Shown: in pieces, positions 9,801 through 18,760 of the stretch
Layout of the letters: every line of letters starts with the position of its first letter
Numbering within the stretch: position 1 is the first letter of the stretch
Assembly (NCBI GenBank): GCA_037179385.1
Contig: CM074179.1
Coordinates: 2,418,001 to 2,482,000, forward strand
Direction of reading: 5' to 3'
DNA: 64,000 nt
From: Holothuria scabra
Taxonomy: Eukaryota > Echinodermata > Holothuroidea > Aspidochirotida > Holothuriidae
Program-made: the position numbers and the translations under genes
The notes under the pieces: generated by a model
What the model saw: the letters and a program-made list of their open reading frames with translations, nothing else
Databases searched by the model: none
Told to the model about the DNA's origin: nothing

Positions 9801-12536
9801 GCTATGAGCTGCATTGTGTATGCACAGTATGTATGAAAGTTTTTGTATGGAGGCCACTATATATTCGGTCACTATAGTCTAAGAGGGTGCACATATGTAA
9901 AATACTTCCTTGTTAAGCCTATTCAGTATCCAAAAGACATCTTAGGTTTATAAGGAGCCTTTCCAGGATGCAGAACAAAGGTTGAGTGGTGAAACCATAC
10001 ACATGCAGCAATGGTAAATTATGGTTTTACAGGGGAACCATGCATAGCAAAGCTGTTAAACAACATTTCTTGCAGATCACACTGACCCCCCCCCCACTTA
10101 TCTCTTTTTTACGTGCCTGTGATTCATGTTTTAAAAACTTAAAATATACAGAATAATGTAAACTGTGCATGTTATACCTTTATTTTTGTTTTTTAATTAC
10201 AAATGGATTGGTGATGAAAAATATTTGATGGAGATATCTGTACTTTTTCCAGCTGACTGTCCTGTTTTTGTTTCTTGTAACAGACACCAATTCAGGGTGA
10301 CGTCACCAAGGTGGTAAAATCAAGCTTCTTTGGTAGTCCATTGAGGGCACAGACTTCACCAGGTCCTGGCAGGAGTGCAGAAAAGATCCAGACTGCTCCA
10401 CTCACTGATCAGGTCCAACAGAAGGTATCTGCTGCACCGCAAGTTCCTTCATTGGATTCTGATAAATCTGCACCAATACAGCTTGGAAGTAGTTTCTTAG
10501 TCAGTAGTTTGTTGGCTCCAGAACGTGACACTAAAAGAACATCTCTAGGTGCCAAACTTGCTGCTGGTCTTAAAGTACTTCAGGAGTCATCATCCTCTGC
10601 CAGTATTAAGGACCCCTTTAGTGGGCCCTCTGACACATCTAAGAGGCAGTCTTCTCAAGATGTAAGGTCCATATCCAGTGGGGGTGGAGCCACATATCCC
10701 TCATTAACTACAAGAACCACTGGGGATATTTTCCCTATTGGACAAGGGTTTGGTTTGCCATTAAATAATACAAATTCTGATAAGGGATTGATGTCTGTAC
10801 CTTCAAAACTTTCAGGTGCTGAGACTTCTAGTCAGGCCCTCAATGAGACTGATAAAAGGAGAGTGGGGTCAACTAAATTATTGGCCCTTGGGGATGGTCC
10901 ATCTCCTACTAGAACAGAAGGACAAGATGAGAACAGTTCCTCAGAAAAACTTTATGTTCCAGGTGAAATGTTTTCATCAACAAGTGAACTATTTAATAAG
11001 AAAGGTGCACCAACATTGGACACTCTACCCTCAAAGCCTTCCCCAGACTTGGCAAGTCACTTAGATTCCCTGCTGCAGAAAGTAAGGGCTGGTATATCTG
11101 ACTCTCACTGGAAGAAAGCATTCATTGATAAAGGCGACACTGAAAAGAAAAAGCCTGTGAAGCACTTTAGCCGAGATTCACAGAAGGTCAAGTCCAGTCC
11201 TGAGAAGAGCCGTGAGGGTAGCTCTAAGATGGCTGGCTGGAAGGAGAGGTCACCATCTTCTTCATTGATATCTCTTTACAGAGGATTTGAGAAGAAGTCT
11301 GGCTCAGAGAGAGGAGGTGACAAAGGTCAGTCCAGTGATTCATGGAGGAAACCTGTCAATCTGCCTGCTGCAGAACCCAGTAAAAAGAGACCCATGACCT
11401 ACTCTGAAATTTTCAGCTCCATTAATCGTAGTCGATCTGCCATTTCTGGAAAAGGAAAAGAATCTCATAAAAAAAGTGAAGTGTTTACTGTCTTGAAAAG
11501 TTTGCACCCATCAGCATCAGCCCAAGAGGTTGGGACTTCTTCAGTTTTTGTTGGGGAAAAGCAAGTGAAGACAGCATTGGGACTGTCTGCTACTGGTACT
11601 GCACCAATGCCCTTCAGAGGAGACCCGAGGGGTGAAGGGTCAAATGAGCAAAACATAATGACTGGTTGGAAGAGGGATATATCTACAGGGGCCAGGGAAA
11701 TAGATACAAGCAAGGCTGAGGATGTTGACGAGGTTCCCTTAAGTAAATTGAGGAGATACTCACCAACTGAGATGGTAGCCAAAGCAGAGGAAAGCATTCA
11801 GAAAAAGGGGGTCAAGAGGGACAGTCAAGGGTCACCCTCTGATAACATTCCCCTCAGCAGATTAGTCAAACCAGAGGAAGAGAATGTGTCAATTGTCAAA
11901 TCTGATGCTCATAGCAGTAGCCCTCCATTGAAAATGAGGAAACACGAAGCTACAAAAACAATAGGTGAACGCAAAGAGAGTCCTGGTTTCTACAGTCCTG
12001 GGGACATTTTTGATGACTGTGGAGATAGCAGTTCTCAGCGAGATAATGGAAGTAATTCATCCCTAGAAAATATGCCATTGAGTAACTTACAGAAGTCCCT
12101 AGATAGACCTAACACTGAAGAGAACATACCATTGAGTAACTTACAGAGGTCCCTTGATAAACCTCATACTGAAGAAAACATTCCATTGAGTAACTTACAG
12201 AGGTCCCTGGATAAACCTTGCACTGAAGAGAACATGCCATTGAGTAACTTTCAGAGGTCCCAGGATAAACCTCATACTGAAGAAAACATGCCATTGAGTA
12301 ACTTACAGAGGTCCCTGGATAAACCCAGCACTGAAGAGAACATGCCATTGAGTAACTTTCAGAGGTCCCTGGATAGACCTAACACTGAAGAGAACATACT
12401 ATTGAGTAACTTGCAGAGGTCCATGGAAAGCCCTCTCATTAAAGAGGACACTAAATCATTTGGTGATGCTTCAGATGGTACCCATAAAGAGGGCGCTGTT
12501 GCAGTGCAGGAGGCTGAACATTTGGATGATGCATAG
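712..12536 (+). CDS. CABIN1: CABIN1, calcineurin-binding protein cabin-1 (C-terminal half, 5' end outside window)
   Basis: Nine exons join in phase: 712-801, 1165-1328, 2578-2744, 3501-3955, 4854-5005, 5525-5653, 6559-6796, 8663-8740 and 10284-12536, together 1242 codons including the TAG stop. The identity rests on blocks shared with vertebrate CABIN1: [71 protein letters not shown] and [14 protein letters not shown]1 is a large nuclear scaffold. In vertebrates it binds calcineurin and MEF2, and with HIRA, UBN1 and ASF1a it deposits histone H3.3. This half holds the end of the TPR-like helical region and a long disordered tail. The tail is unlike the vertebrate C-terminus: I see no clear MEF2/calcineurin-binding segment, but there is a tandem 18-residue repeat. 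The first exon is inferred to be internal because it opens with an acceptor and an open phase. Confidence 0.93.
1165..1328 (+). CDS. CABIN1: CABIN1 exon b
   Basis: The acceptor is cctttgtag and the donor CA|GTAAGT; 54 codons plus 2 bases. It encodes [17 protein letters not shown] followed by a charged helix ending KKLSEISSE. It looks like a helical part of the CABIN1 scaffold. Confidence 0.85.
1918..2044 (+). repeat. tRNA-derived SINE, 3' part
   Basis: acaagccagtgagccacaac, ggaaaaaaggttgtggc, ggttggaaactgggccg and the tail ctaactaactaac. The head is missing. CABIN1 intron 1329-2577. Confidence 0.85.
2578..2744 (+). CDS. CABIN1: CABIN1 exon c
   Basis: The acceptor is atttcacag and the donor G|GTGAGT; it enters in phase 2 and leaves in phase 1. 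It encodes a proline-rich linker ([19 protein letters not shown]) and [16 protein letters not shown]. It is only moderately conserved, and is placed here because both phases fit its neighbours. Confidence 0.8.
3355..3431. repeat. 9-bp minisatellite
   Basis: About eight units of gtgtgaggg/gtgaggatg lie directly upstream of the CABIN1 exon at 3501. The rest of intron 2745-3500 shows nothing I recognise. Confidence 0.9.
3501..3955 (+). CDS. CABIN1: CABIN1 exon d (acidic linker, then helical block)
   Basis: It is 455 bp, entering in phase 1 and leaving in phase 0 at AAG|GTGATT. The first 115 or so codons are a Ser/Glu/Pro-rich disordered linker with a lysine run. The end is the strongly conserved [20 protein letters not shown] and [19 protein letters not shown] block of CABIN1. 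A 9-bp minisatellite lies just upstream and a 55-bp tandem repeat just downstream. Confidence 0.93.
3979..4245. repeat. 55-bp tandem repeat, about five copies
   Basis: Units begin at ccaatatgtatagaggg, at 3981, 4036, 4091, 4146 and 4198 (last two diverged). The array starts about 25 bp after the donor at 3956. The remaining intron to 4853 shows nothing clear. Confidence 0.92.
4854..5005 (+). CDS. CABIN1: CABIN1 exon e
   Basis: The acceptor is atatctttag and the donor AG|GTAACT. It encodes [20 protein letters not shown], then [19 protein letters not shown] and [10 protein letters not shown]. This is one of the best-conserved stretches of the family (LPWQQL, GIWRIP) and fixes the gene identity. 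Confidence 0.95.
5030..5270 (+). mobile_element. TTAA-flanked MITE, family A, copy 1
   Basis: The element is bounded by TTAAAGGG at the left and CCCTTTAA at the right, with TTAA at both ends as expected for a TTAA target-site duplication. Related sequence recurs at 8992-9646, 19854-20917 and, inverted, near 15770-15995. Shared internal words include atggctcttgagaatcatg and gtcctgaaatat. It has no coding capacity. Its transposase family is not shown; piggyBac-like is a guess from TTAA. Confidence 0.75.
5525..5653 (+). CDS. CABIN1: CABIN1 exon f
   Basis: It follows a long pyrimidine tract and ends AA|GTAAGT. It encodes [20 protein letters not shown], a helix, then [13 protein letters not shown]. 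It matches the vertebrate SFAWHMNRS and RTPDQGKKYL segments. Confidence 0.95.
5850..6170. repeat. 43-bp tandem repeat, about seven copies
   Basis: Units share gcatgacctgttatgg and gcacaatgcagt, repeating every 43 bp (for example at 5890, 5933 and 5976). It lies in the CABIN1 intron 5654-6558. The rest of that intron, and intron 6797-8662, show no other named element. Confidence 0.9.
6559..6796 (+). CDS. CABIN1: CABIN1 exon g
   Basis: The acceptor is tttgccag and the donor GAT|GTGAGT. It encodes [20 protein letters not shown] and a helical stretch with [13 protein letters not shown]. The KFLRDSDR start completes the conserved GKK(F/Y)LRD(S/A)D motif across the intron. Confidence 0.94.
8663..8740 (+). 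CDS. CABIN1: CABIN1 exon h
   Basis: Twenty-six codons, phase 0 at both ends. It encodes [20 protein letters not shown] then ISKLPQ. It corresponds to the vertebrate LEQAVKFCQ motif, which precedes the disordered C-terminal tail. Confidence 0.92.
8992..9646 (+). mobile_element. Family A MITE, copy 2, split by a hAT MITE
   Basis: It starts TTAAAGGG at 8992 and ends in a decayed CCCTTAT near 9646. The internal words match copy 1. A separate hAT-type element sits inside it (9127-9519), so this copy is the older one. Confidence 0.72.
9127..9519. mobile_element. hAT-type MITE with perfect 8-bp target duplication
   Basis: It begins CAGTGTTTCCCAAC and ends GTTGGGAACCACTG, giving terminal inverted repeats with one mismatch in 14. 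Directly outside, atctacac is present on both sides (9119-9126 and 9520-9527), a perfect 8-bp duplication typical of hAT. It is 393 bp, noncoding, and rich in GCCCCC runs. It lies in the CABIN1 intron 8741-10283. Confidence 0.92.
10284..12536 (+). CDS. CABIN1: CABIN1 terminal exon, long disordered tail with tandem repeats
   Basis: One 2253-bp exon, opening after cttgtaacag in phase 0 with [20 protein letters not shown] and closing at the TAG at 12534-12536. The 750 residues are Ser/Lys/Glu-rich and low in hydrophobics, so probably disordered. Basic patches and SP sites are common. Short motifs EVPLSKLRR and NIPLSRLVK come before seven 54-bp in-frame repeats at 12066-12443 (consensus [18 protein letters not shown]). 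I cannot align this tail with the vertebrate C-terminus. Confidence 0.9.
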   Translation, partial: TPIQGDVTKVVKSSFFGSPLRAQTSPGPGRSAEKIQTAPLTDQVQQKVSAAPQVPSLDSDKSAPIQLGSSFLVSSLLAPERDTKRTSLGAKLAAGLKVLQESSSSASIKDPFSGPSDTSKRQSSQDVRSISSGGGATYPSLTTRTTGDIFPIGQGFGLPLNNTNSDKGLMSVPSKLSGAETSSQALNETDKRRVGSTKLLALGDGPSPTRTEGQDENSSSEKLYVPGEMFSSTSELFNKKGAPTLDTLPSKPSPDLASHLDSLLQKVRAGISDSHWKKAFIDKGDTEKKKPVKHFSRDSQKVKSSPEKSREGSSKMAGWKERSPSSSLISLYRGFEKKSGSERGGDKGQSSDSWRKPVNLPAAEPSKKRPMTYSEIFSSINRSRSAISGKGKESHKKSEVFTVLKSLHPSASAQEVGTSSVFVGEKQVKTALGLSATGTAPMPFRGDPRGEGSNEQNIMTGWKRDISTGAREIDTSKAEDVDEVPLSKLRRYSPTEMVAKAEESIQKKGVKRDSQGSPSDNIPLSRLVKPEEENVSIVKSDAHSSSPPLKMRKHEATKTIGERKESPGFYSPGDIFDDCGDSSSQRDNGSNSSLENMPLSNLQKSLDRPNTEENIPLSNLQRSLDKPHTEENIPLSNLQRSLDKPCTEENMPLSNFQRSQDKPHTEENMPLSNLQRSLDKPSTEENMPLSNFQRSLDRPNTEENILLSNLQRSMESPLIKEDTKSFGDASDGTHKEGAVAVQEAEHLDDA
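12066..12443 (+). repeat. Seven coding 54-bp tandem repeats in CABIN1 (PLSNLQ repeat)
   Basis: Seven consecutive units start at 12066, 12120, 12174, 12228, 12282, 12336 and 12390. Each is exactly 18 codons; the last is diverged at its end. The consensus is [18 protein letters not shown]. Units 4 and 6 have SNFQ instead of SNLQ. The PLSxL core also occurs twice upstream outside the array, so the array may have grown from an existing short linear motif. The reading frame is kept in every unit. Confidence 0.95.
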
Positions 12537-12738
12537 AATGATGATTCAGGAGGATGAATTGGAAATCATAAATCTTGTTGAATGGTAGTATGCGTTCATC
12601 AGATGAGATAAGAAGCCAGCTGTTTTCTGTTCATTGAATGTGTTGTGTAAATTGTTTTGAAGTCAATACTTGTACCTTGTTACAGCTGTAGATGTGTTGT
12701 GGCCACTGACTTCCTATAAATGGACAGAGCATACTGCA
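12537..12738 (+). other. CABIN1 3' UTR, proximal part
   Basis: Sequence directly after the stop. No AATAAA lies within the first 500 bp, so the 3' UTR may run through the inverted-repeat element at 12739. The true cleavage site is not visible. Confidence 0.5.
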
Positions 12739-13041
12739 CTGTAGATTGTCGCTACCGTAGTGTGAGAAAAAGAGCACTAAGATGGCCGTCTGCTATGGTT
12801 TTGTGTGAAAGCTTGCTCAAGTATATCACCGTATTTTGAAAGAAAGTTGGAATATTTTTGAAATATGGCAAGGTAAGGTCAAAATCACTTCACGTATTGC
12901 AGGAATATGACATTCTTTCCCATTCAGCTTTAACTTTTGTTTAAAATATCACAGAGTCGACGTCAAATCAGACGGTGTATAGCTTCATGGCGGCCATCTT
13001 GGTGCGCCTTTTTTATCCCAGTCGGTGACGACCATCTACAG
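12739..13041. mobile_element. 303-bp inverted-repeat element with YY1-like arms
   Basis: The left arm (from 12739, ctgtagattgtcgctacc) pairs with the right arm (to 13041, ggtgacgaccatctacag), and the pairing continues through about 50 imperfect bases including taagatggccg against cggccatctt. It is probably a MITE of unknown superfamily. If transcribed in the CABIN1 3' UTR it would fold as a long hairpin. The arm core resembles a YY1 site. Confidence 0.8.
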
Positions 13042-13122
13042 ATAGGATGTACACGTTACATGCTCTGTAGATGTATATAAGTCTGTGGTTGTGGCTCATC
13101 CACACACTTATACACAAATCAG

Positions 13123-13205
13123 GCTGCATGGTCAAGTGGTTAGCCCATCTGACTTGCAGCCGTTAAGTCTGGAGTTCGCCTCCTAACTGGGTCATACCAG
13201 ACTTA
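13123..13205 (+). repeat. tRNA-derived SINE, 5' piece
   Basis: It contains gcatggtcaagtggttag (A-box-like) and ctggagttcgcctcc (B-box-like). It is the tRNA-related head of the SINE whose fuller copies are at 21262, 29256 and 62508. It is not a tRNA gene, because no cloverleaf closes. Confidence 0.8.
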
Positions 13206-13439
13206 AACCAGAATGCAAAAATGCATTGAGGTTTCAATGATACATAAATGTTCCGTGTCAAAGAGTGCCATCACGCACCATTATCTTCTCATTCAAATGT
13301 TATACTAGCATGTCCAAAATATAATTTTGTCATTCAAGATGACCTTTTGACCTCCATAAAAGCCATACATAGCTAGAATGACAAACAACAGACAGACAAA
13401 TGGACAATCAGCTATCTTGAGAGATCAAATTTAAAAAGG

Positions 13440-15034
13440 TTTCCAGGCTTTGACCCCTCGAGACCCCAGATATCCTTTCATCTCTGCCAAAAACTATGGG
13501 GACCATCTTCTAACCACAATGCATCCACATACCCAAATATGAAATCTATCCAAGTTTCCTATCTTGAGATATTGCATAAACAGGATTTTCAGACTTGGAC
13601 CAGCAGTGACCCCAGATGACCTTTGACCTCCATCAAAAACATTACATACCATTTCCTGACCATAACCCATCCACATAACAAATATGAAATCTATCAATGC
13701 TACTTAACCTGAGATATCACATAAACAAGGTTTTCAGACTTTGACCCCTGGTGACCTCAGATGAACTTTGACCTCTGCCAAAAGCCAAAGGGATCATTTA
13801 CTATGACGCATCCATGTACCAAATATGAAATCTCTCTAAGTTTCCTACCTTGAGATATCACATTAACAAGGTTTTCATACTTTGACCCCTGATGACCCCA
13901 GATGACCTCCACCAAAAACAATAGGGACCATCTCCTGACCATAACACATCCACATACTAAATATGACATGTATACAAGCTTTCTACCTTGAGATATTGTG
14001 TTAACAAGATTTTCAGACGTTGACCCCTGGTGACCCCAGATGACATTTGACCTACCCTGAAAACAATAGGAACCATCTTCTAACTATAACGCATTCACAT
14101 ACCAGATATGAAATCTATCCAAGCTTTCTATCTTGAGATATTGTGTTAACGAGATTTTCAGACTTTGACCCCCAAGGACCCCAGATGACCTTTGACCTAC
14201 GCCAAAAACAACAGGGACTATCTACTGACTATAATGCATCCACATAACAAATATGAAATCTATCCAAGTTTCCTACCTTGAGATATCGCAATCACAATGT
14301 TTTCATACTTTGACCCCTGATGACCCCAGATGACCTTATACCTCCACCAAAAACAAAAGGGACCACCTCCTGACCATAACACATCCAAATACTAAATATG
14401 AAATCTATTCAAGCTTTCTATCTTGAGATATTGTGTTAACAAGATTTTCAGACTTTTACCCCTAGTGACCCCAGATGACCTATGACCCCCACCAAAAACA
14501 ATAGGGACCATCTACTGACTATAATGCATCCATATACCAAATATGAAATCTATCAAAGTTTCCTACCTTGAGATATCCTGTTAACAAAGCTTCCATACTT
14601 CGACCCCTGGTGACCCGAGATGACCTTGGACCTCCACCAAAAACAATAGGGACCATCTCCTGACCATAACACATCCACATACTAAATATGAAATCTATTC
14701 AAGCTTTCTACCTTGAGATATCGTGTTAACGAGATTTTCAGGCGTTGACCCCTGGTGACCCCAGATGACCTTTGAACTACCCCAAAAACAATAGGGACCA
14801 TCTACTGACTATAGCACGTCCACATACCAAATATGAAATCTATCCAAGCTTCCTATCTTGAGATATTGTGTTAACAGGGTTTTCAGACTTTGACCCCTGG
14901 TGACCCCAGATGACCTTTGACCTCCACCAAAAACAATAGGGTTCTTCCTCTGAATATGGGGCATCTATGTACCAAGTTTGAAAACTGTCGCAAATTCCTA
15001 TCTTGAGATATCGTGTTAACAAGCAAAGTGTCAC
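13440..15034. repeat. Half-site tandem array A, 11 units of about 145 bp
   Basis: Eleven diverged units start near 13448, 13590, 13735, 13875, 14010, 14160, 14305, 14450, 14595, 14740 and 14885. The typical unit has TGACCC, 4 bases, TGACCC, 4 bases, TGACCT, 1 base, TGACCT, then accaaaaacaatagggacc, an AT-rich part and ttgagatatcgtgttaac. A perfect DR1 (TGACCTTTGACCT) occurs at 13617-13629, 14186-14198 and 14911-14923; the others have one or more changes. The array runs into a CA-repeat and a hairpin (15035-15123). It is related to array B at 36755. Confidence 0.93.
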
Positions 15035-15123
15035 AAACACACGCACCAACACACACACATACATACACACATACACACACACGCCATCATGAGTGCATTG
15101 GTTTCTCTTATCATCGAAACCAA
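15035..15123. repeat. CA microsatellite and terminal hairpin of array A
   Basis: An imperfect (CA)n tract follows gtgtcacaaacacac. Then TTGGTTTC (15098-15105) and GAAACCAA (15116-15123) form an 8-bp perfect stem with a 10-nt loop, followed by aaaatgaa. Array B ends the same way but with a different stem sequence. Confidence 0.85.
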
Positions 15124-15147
15124 AAATGAAACTTACTGCCACTGTTT

Positions 15148-15265
15148 GTGGTGCTCAGCATAAGCAATTGAGCTGATGAGCCAGGACCGGAAAAAAGGCT
15201 GTGAATGGCCTGACTTCAACCAGTTGGTTAGAAACTGAGCTGTTTAACTTCATCGTACTTAATAA
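15148..15265 (+). repeat. tRNA-derived SINE, 3' piece
   Basis: It contains ggtgctcagcataagcaat, aaaaaaggctgtgaatgg and gttagaaactgagctg, the 3' body of the SINE. The tRNA-like head is missing. Confidence 0.75.
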
Positions 15266-15472
15266 TCACTCTAAAAAGTTTCTTACATGTAAGTTATTGC
15301 TCTGTTGATTTTACAAGTTCAACTAATGACATACAAATTTTCAAACTTTGAAGAAACAATGATGTCATGAACAATATTGTAGATGATTTTACCCATGTGT
15401 CACTAAGATTCCAATTATGATGATGTGAGATTCATAAAAATGTTGCAATGAGTTCTTACAGTAAGTGAAGCT

Positions 15473-15776
15473 TAAAGGACCAAACCTCTCACCCCAAACT
15501 ACAATTTCGGTACCCGGGTACCAAAATTCTCAATTGGCCCAGCTCTTTGATTGGCAGCTAATTCAAACAATGCAGAGTGCCGAAGTTTATATTACACAGC
15601 ATGAACAGTACTGAGAGTGTTTTGAATATATAAATTGAGTTTTTCTATATTCACCCTGAGGCAATAAACTGAGATTGTATCCGGATGAGGATGAATTTCA
15701 GACAATTGTGGGAGGGCTTAAGTAAGAAGGTTAGGAGAATTGGTACTGTTTGGGGTGAGAGAACTGGGGCAAAAAC
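15473..15776 (+). mobile_element. MITE family B, copy 1
   Basis: The left end has cctctcaccccaaac and the right end gtttggggtgagaga, an inverted repeat of about 14 bp. An inverted relative lies at 35483-35740, sharing words such as cacagcatgaacagtactgagag (in diverged form), caattgtgggaggg and gatgaggatgaatttcag. It is noncoding. Confidence 0.75.
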
Positions 15777-15995
15777 AGTCACCCAAATTCATTTTGAAAC
15801 AAACATCCAGATTCCAGGGATATTTTTCACTTTCAAGTATCTTTCATGATATATAGACTTAAAAAATTGCAAATGTAAGGTAAACCAATGAGTTGCTTTC
15901 CTAACTTTAATATTTTATAGACAAAACAAAAATATTGTCACATGACTTTCAAGAGTCAATCATGAAAAATGACAGACTACTAAACTTAATACAAA
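15770..15995 (-). mobile_element. Family A MITE, copy 3 (inverted)
   Basis: Reverse-strand relative of the element at 5030: caagtatctttcatgatata and catgactttcaagagtcaatcatg mirror the words of copy 1. It abuts the family B element. Confidence 0.55.
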
Positions 15996-18680
15996 TTGCG
16001 GTGACTGCATGTTTCCTTGAGCTAGACCATATTTAAACAGTTTCACTGAAATTGACTTCCCAGCTGAACACCTTGTAAAATGTTGCTGTTAACTTTGTTG
16101 TAACAAGAGGGCAGTCTTCATGTTTGATACTGTTTTTGACTGTCATTCAGCTATTTTACTGTTGTCAATGCTGTTGTCCCCAACTTTGCCCTGGGAGTGG
16201 TGATGATGCATTTCAACAATGGTTTATCTTAAATCCAGACTATTTTGTACACTCTGAGAGCATTACAATGTTCCCTTCTTAAAGGTTTCTTAGGTTTCAG
16301 TTTCATAAGTTGGGTAGGACACACTCTATAGAACAGAGACAGGTTTTATGCTAAGGAAATGCTTACACATTTGAGCTGCTGAGATCACTACTGCAGGCTG
16401 TCAAATAATGCTCGCATTTGCCAAAATTCCTCTTCACATTAATGGCCAACCTAAAACAAGGTTTTAATGTCACAGCAAGTTATGATATGTTAAAGGGGTA
16501 CTGATTCTAAGCACTTCGGTGAAATTTGCATTGAAATCCGATGTGTTGTTCTCAAGATATGGGCTGAAAAAATATCACATTTTTAACAAATAAACTTGAA
16601 GCAAATACATATGACATCATATCCTCACATTAACAGGCAGTCTTTTGTTTTTCATTTCACTTAACAACCAATTTTCTGCTCAACAATCCCATATTATCAG
16701 AGTATGATTGCATAGGTGGCATGGGAACTTTTCATTCCCCACAGGGAGGTCCTATTCCAACTAACTTCAAGGTTAGCACAGCAGTCTGAAAGACAAAGGG
16801 AAACAATGAATTCCTTGTCAAAGTGATGTAATCTCTGCTGCCTTCAAACTCAATTTAGAACACAAATCTGGTGACTTCATTTATTGATATCTGAAGCAAT
16901 ACATGTCTGATTTGAATGAAAGTTTCACTACACTGTGTAGATTTCACATATTTTTGCTGAAACTGTCCCTTTAAGGCCAATAAATTCCAGTGTGTGGCAT
17001 ACTCCTTGAGTCTTAACACTATTACACCAATCACAGTATCACTTTATACCAGACTGGAAGTGTGGCAGCATTGTCAAGAGAGTACAGGTGGAGTGTCAAG
17101 ACCCAAGTGTGTGGTCTTTGGTGGTACAGCATCCTTTTTTCACCCAAGTTCAGTTCACAGATCATTTCATACATAAGGCTTTCAAAATGTAACCTACTGC
17201 TGTTAGATATGATGTTTGGGACAGATAACAATGGACAGGGGCAGTCTGTACAGATACTGGAAATGCCCAATATTCAGGAAAACTGAAATTTGAATTTCCA
17301 GGTCTGGAAAGTCTTAGAACAAGTACAAAAAGAAAGGAATTTGAGAAGTAGATTTATTGTTCCAATATTTTCAAAGGTCAGATACATGAGTCATGGAAGA
17401 AAGATGGAAATATGGGATCTGTGTTGATGGTCCTGAAAATATCAATCCAGGTCTTTGAAAGTCATTGAATTTTGTCATTGTGAATGAGTGTGAACACTAA
17501 TGGAGTATAGAACCCATCAGCTGGGAAAAATTAATCCTGAAGGCGGTGCTTGATTTAACCAGAAGGCTAGAAGTTTAGGGGTTAACACTCCAAGAGTTTG
17601 TACAAAACTTGGCATAAGCTGCAGTGGATGGCTTATAACATCTGTGAATATCTATATGAGACATTTCATCACCAAATTAAATTACATAGGGATGAAATGG
17701 TCTCACCAGGGTTGTTGTTTTTTATTGTTAAGAAAAGGTTTAAAGTTATAACAGAATCATGATTTCAATCAAGATGCTAAATTTAAATCAAACAACCCTG
17801 TCTTGGGCCAAAAACATCCATAGCATCATTGGTGATTAAAATGCTGAGTATGGAGTACATACTCTCAATCTATTTGATTCTTGGATCCTTCCAAAGCTCA
17901 TCAATAAAACTTGTCTAGCTTCAACCCGTGATACCTACAATCATTTGGAAAAAAGTGCAAGTTAATAGACTAGTAATGTGTAATTCAGTTACAATTGTAC
18001 AGATAATCATGATTTTTTGCCAAAGAATTGCATTGTTTGAAAAAAAAATGAATAAATGGTGCTGAAAATAGCCATGTTTTGACCAGATTTATTGGACTCT
18101 TGTTTGTGAAAAATATCAGCTTACTCTATTCAAACATTATATGGGTGTTGCATCTGTCCCTGGGCTGGAAGACATTGAGTGAATCACCTTGCAGTCTGGT
18201 AGAATTGTTCAGCCATCCCCCTTCCCCCAACCCACCTGAAGTGAGTCAGTGACATCCATCCTTCTTGACAGTATAATTCTGGTACCTGCTTGGAATGATG
18301 AGGATGCAGTCCCTACTCCCAACCAACTTGATTCACTCCAGGCAGTGACACTATCTTATCCTCCCTGAGAGTTTAATTCTGGTACCATAATAGAACAATG
18401 AAAGTTGAGTAAGGGTCAATGGTGGCTGTACAGCTCTAAGGTGAATACTCGCCATGATAAGCAAAATAATTGCCAAAAGTCAAGAACTGTTACCAATTCT
18501 AATAAGCTCAATCAAGTATTTTCCAATAGCCAGTTTATCTCTAACCTAGTTGGTTATCTTTTCCTTACTGACCATGATTAATTTGATCCTTTTTAGGTTG
18601 CATCAGGATTTGTTGTTGGTTGTAATGTAAACCCTGTTGATTTGGCTTCATTCTATTTTACTAGTATGGTCATCATCAAT
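15996..18680. other. Intergenic DNA, mostly unassigned
   Basis: Apart from the TTAA-flanked element at 16490-16974 I see no gene, RNA or clear repeat. Short open frames around 16994-17286 have no recognisable protein features and overlap on both strands, as expected by chance. An AATAAA at 16979-16984 could be a CABIN1 or a chance poly(A) signal. Confidence 0.5.
16490..16974. mobile_element. TTAA-flanked element, 485 bp
   Basis: It is bounded by TTAAAGGGG (16490) and CCCTTTAA (to 16974). The inverted ends are short. The interior is not clearly related to family A. The call rests on the ends alone. Confidence 0.5.
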
Positions 18681-18689
18681 GCTTTGTAG

Positions 18690-18760
18690 TGACTGCCCCG
18701 ACTTGGTCCAATAGGTTGGAAACTGCCAAACTGGCTGTAAAACTGTATCTTAAACAACTT
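18690..18760 (+). repeat. tRNA-derived SINE, short 3' fragment
   Basis: It contains ccaataggttggaaactg and ggctgtaaaactgtatc, the 3' end of the SINE family. Confidence 0.65.

Noticed and set aside
12109..12348. Minus-strand frame opposite the CABIN1 repeats
   Set aside because: Shadow of the coding tandem repeat; it exists only because the period is a multiple of three.
13123..13205. tRNA gene
   Set aside because: A- and B-box-like words are present but no cloverleaf closes; the same head recurs with SINE bodies at 21262, 29256 and 62508.
13440..15034. CRISPR array
   Set aside because: Units are about 145 bp and diverged throughout, with no constant repeat and unique spacers; the genome is eukaryotic.
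13494..15142. Minus-strand open frames in array A
   Set aside because: They follow the tandem-repeat period and are broken in different places in each unit.
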